Assembly (NCBI RefSeq): GCF_000737335.2
Contig: NZ_JMCC02000037.1
Location: 30,015-94,014 of the forward strand
From: Enhygromyxa salina
GTDB lineage: Bacteria > Myxococcota_A > Polyangia > Nannocystales > Nannocystaceae
Direction: 5' to 3'
Length of the DNA: 64,000 bases
The position numbers were made by a program, and so were the translations under genes. Positions within the stretch are counted from its first letter, which is position 1, and every line of letters begins with the position of its first letter. Positions 63,221 to 64,000 of the stretch are shown here, in pieces. The notes beneath the pieces are model-generated. The model saw nothing but the letters and a program-made list of their open reading frames with translations, was not told where the DNA came from and did no database searches.

Positions 63221-63462
63221 GCCGATGCAGCGTCTCATGGCGGAGCAACCAGCGCAACTGATGATGTCAGTAGGCGACCGGCGCAGCGGCGGGTCACCTT
63301 GTATGGCGACCTCGATAGATCGGCCGGGCACGAACACACGGCACCCGCGCGCGCGGGCTCCCAAAACTTGGCGCGAGCTCGGTGGCCGAGCTCGCGCGCT
63401 TGTTGACTTTGGGTTAGCCGGCGAGGCTGTGCCCACCGACGACTGATCGACGCGTCCCTCCG

Positions 63463-63623
63463 CTAGGAGCCCGTGGTGCAATGCCTCGCACCGCCTCGCT
63501 TGGCCTTTTCGCCGAGGGCAGTGTTGCCGAAACTTGCAGTACGCCCGGTACAGCTGCGTTTCGGCGCCTCGCCCTCGACGAAAATTCCGGCGCGAGGCGA
63601 CGCGATGCACCACGGGCTCCTAG
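63463..63623 (-). mobile_element. MITE-like element, copy 2 (161 bp)
   Basis: Inverted relative to copy 1. Ends are CTAGGAGCCCGTGGTGCAAT and its reverse, with CTAG at both edges. Interior nearly identical to copy 1, with an extra stretch of about 19 bp near one end (AAGCGAGGCGGTGCGAGG). Internal complementary segments (GCCGAAAC with GTTTCGGC) let it fold into a long hairpin. It begins 31 bp after the stop of the EGF-like gene at 63654, as copy 1 lies next to a stop codon. Confidence 0.82.
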
Positions 63624-63653
63624 CTCGCGCAGGGACACTCGAGCACAAACGAG

Positions 63654-64000
63654 CTACGGCAGATACGGTTCGCAAAGCGCCAATGCCTCGACGAAGCAGG
63701 CATCGACTTCCTCCTGACTAAGATAACCGAAAAACACCTCGCCAATACCATTAGCATTGGCGCTGCAATAACTGAAGGCCACATTATAGGAGATGCGCGC
63801 ATACCCTGGAGAGCCCTCGTCTACTGCGTTGAAGTCAATATCCACGGATGGGGCATACGGGTTGGTATCCTGTGCACACGATGACACCCCAGGGGCTGCA
63901 ATCTGCTCCCAGATGGGGGAAGCTGTGCATGGGCAACCCACCTCCGGCTCGTCGCAGGTGGCGCCGGTCCAGCCCTCGTCGCACACGCAGGTGTACTCGT
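63654..64000 (-). CDS. EGF-like Cys-rich secreted protein, C-terminal part (runs off the edge)
   Basis: The frame is open from the right edge to TAG 63654, about 115 codons, and continues beyond the window. YTCVCDEGWTGATCDEPEVG is a typical EGF-like repeat end, followed by CPCTASPIWEQIAAPGVSSC and a globular domain (SVDIDFNAVDEGSPGYARIS, YCSANANGIGEVFFGYLSQE). Such proteins are usually secreted or surface-anchored in Nannocystaceae. The N-terminus is not visible. Confidence 0.8.
   Translation of the reverse strand, partial: EYTCVCDEGWTGATCDEPEVGCPCTASPIWEQIAAPGVSSCAQDTNPYAPSVDIDFNAVDEGSPGYARISYNVAFSYCSANANGIGEVFFGYLSQEEVDACFVEALALCEPYLP

Overview
The window looks like chromosomal DNA of a myxobacterium, most likely from the Nannocystaceae (Myxococcota). 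The DNA is GC-rich with strong G/C third positions. It encodes many predicted lipoproteins whose mature N-termini are low-complexity acidic linkers (GDGDGD, ETSSSETSS), and large Ser/Thr-kinase and hybrid-sensor proteins. It also carries Cys-rich and propeller-type secreted proteins with no obvious enzyme activity. The lineage call rests on these traits, not on a marker gene. No rRNA, tRNA or CRISPR array was seen.

Layout. 1-3.1 kb is a graveyard of mobile elements: an integrase end, an IS110 transposase with two compensating frameshifts, and an IS91-type transposase tail. 3.16-9.24 kb (minus strand) is a compact type VI secretion tip/cargo island: VgrG, a small VgrG-associated protein, DUF2169, a PAAR-like protein with a hydrophobic segment, and a second DUF2169, with start/stop overlaps. 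9.5-11.9 kb is again broken: a NERD nuclease start, two XRE-repressor relics, a kinase C-lobe and a tyrosine integrase that lacks its 5' end. 11.9-19.2 kb (minus) has a truncated haemoglobin with a small partner, then RtcA, an S9 peptidase and a kinase-TPR protein. 19.3-25.9 kb mixes a pectin-acetylesterase-like lipoprotein, a barrel gene with an in-frame TGA, an ArsC-glyoxalase fusion, OsmC, a four-helix membrane protein and an SDR. 25.95-34.9 kb (minus) is a same-strand run: lipoprotein, barrel-SppA fusion, TerB-like protein, RND adaptor and RND pump.

35-44.9 kb holds secreted proteins interspersed with relics (IS91 pieces, an XRE remnant, a 42-bp repeat present twice). 45-50.4 kb encodes a 1,791-residue protein with a kinase-like domain, an AAA/TPR region, GAF and a histidine kinase. 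50.8-57.5 kb is mostly lipoproteins plus a DUF1254 protein. 57.6-64 kb has a P-loop kinase, a divergent aldo/keto reductase-LysR pair, a TIGR02996/LRR-type protein and small lipoproteins.

Two nearly identical short elements with about 20-bp terminal inverted repeats and CTAG at both ends lie at 44.85 and 63.46 kb in opposite orientation, each next to a stop codon. They look like MITEs. Together with several IS91 remnants and their shared end sequence they suggest repeated transposition and rearrangement. The best leads for new biology are the T6SS island with its PAAR-like candidate effector, the barrel-SppA fusion, the kinase-like/AAA/GAF/histidine kinase, the ArsC-glyoxalase fusion and the MITE family.
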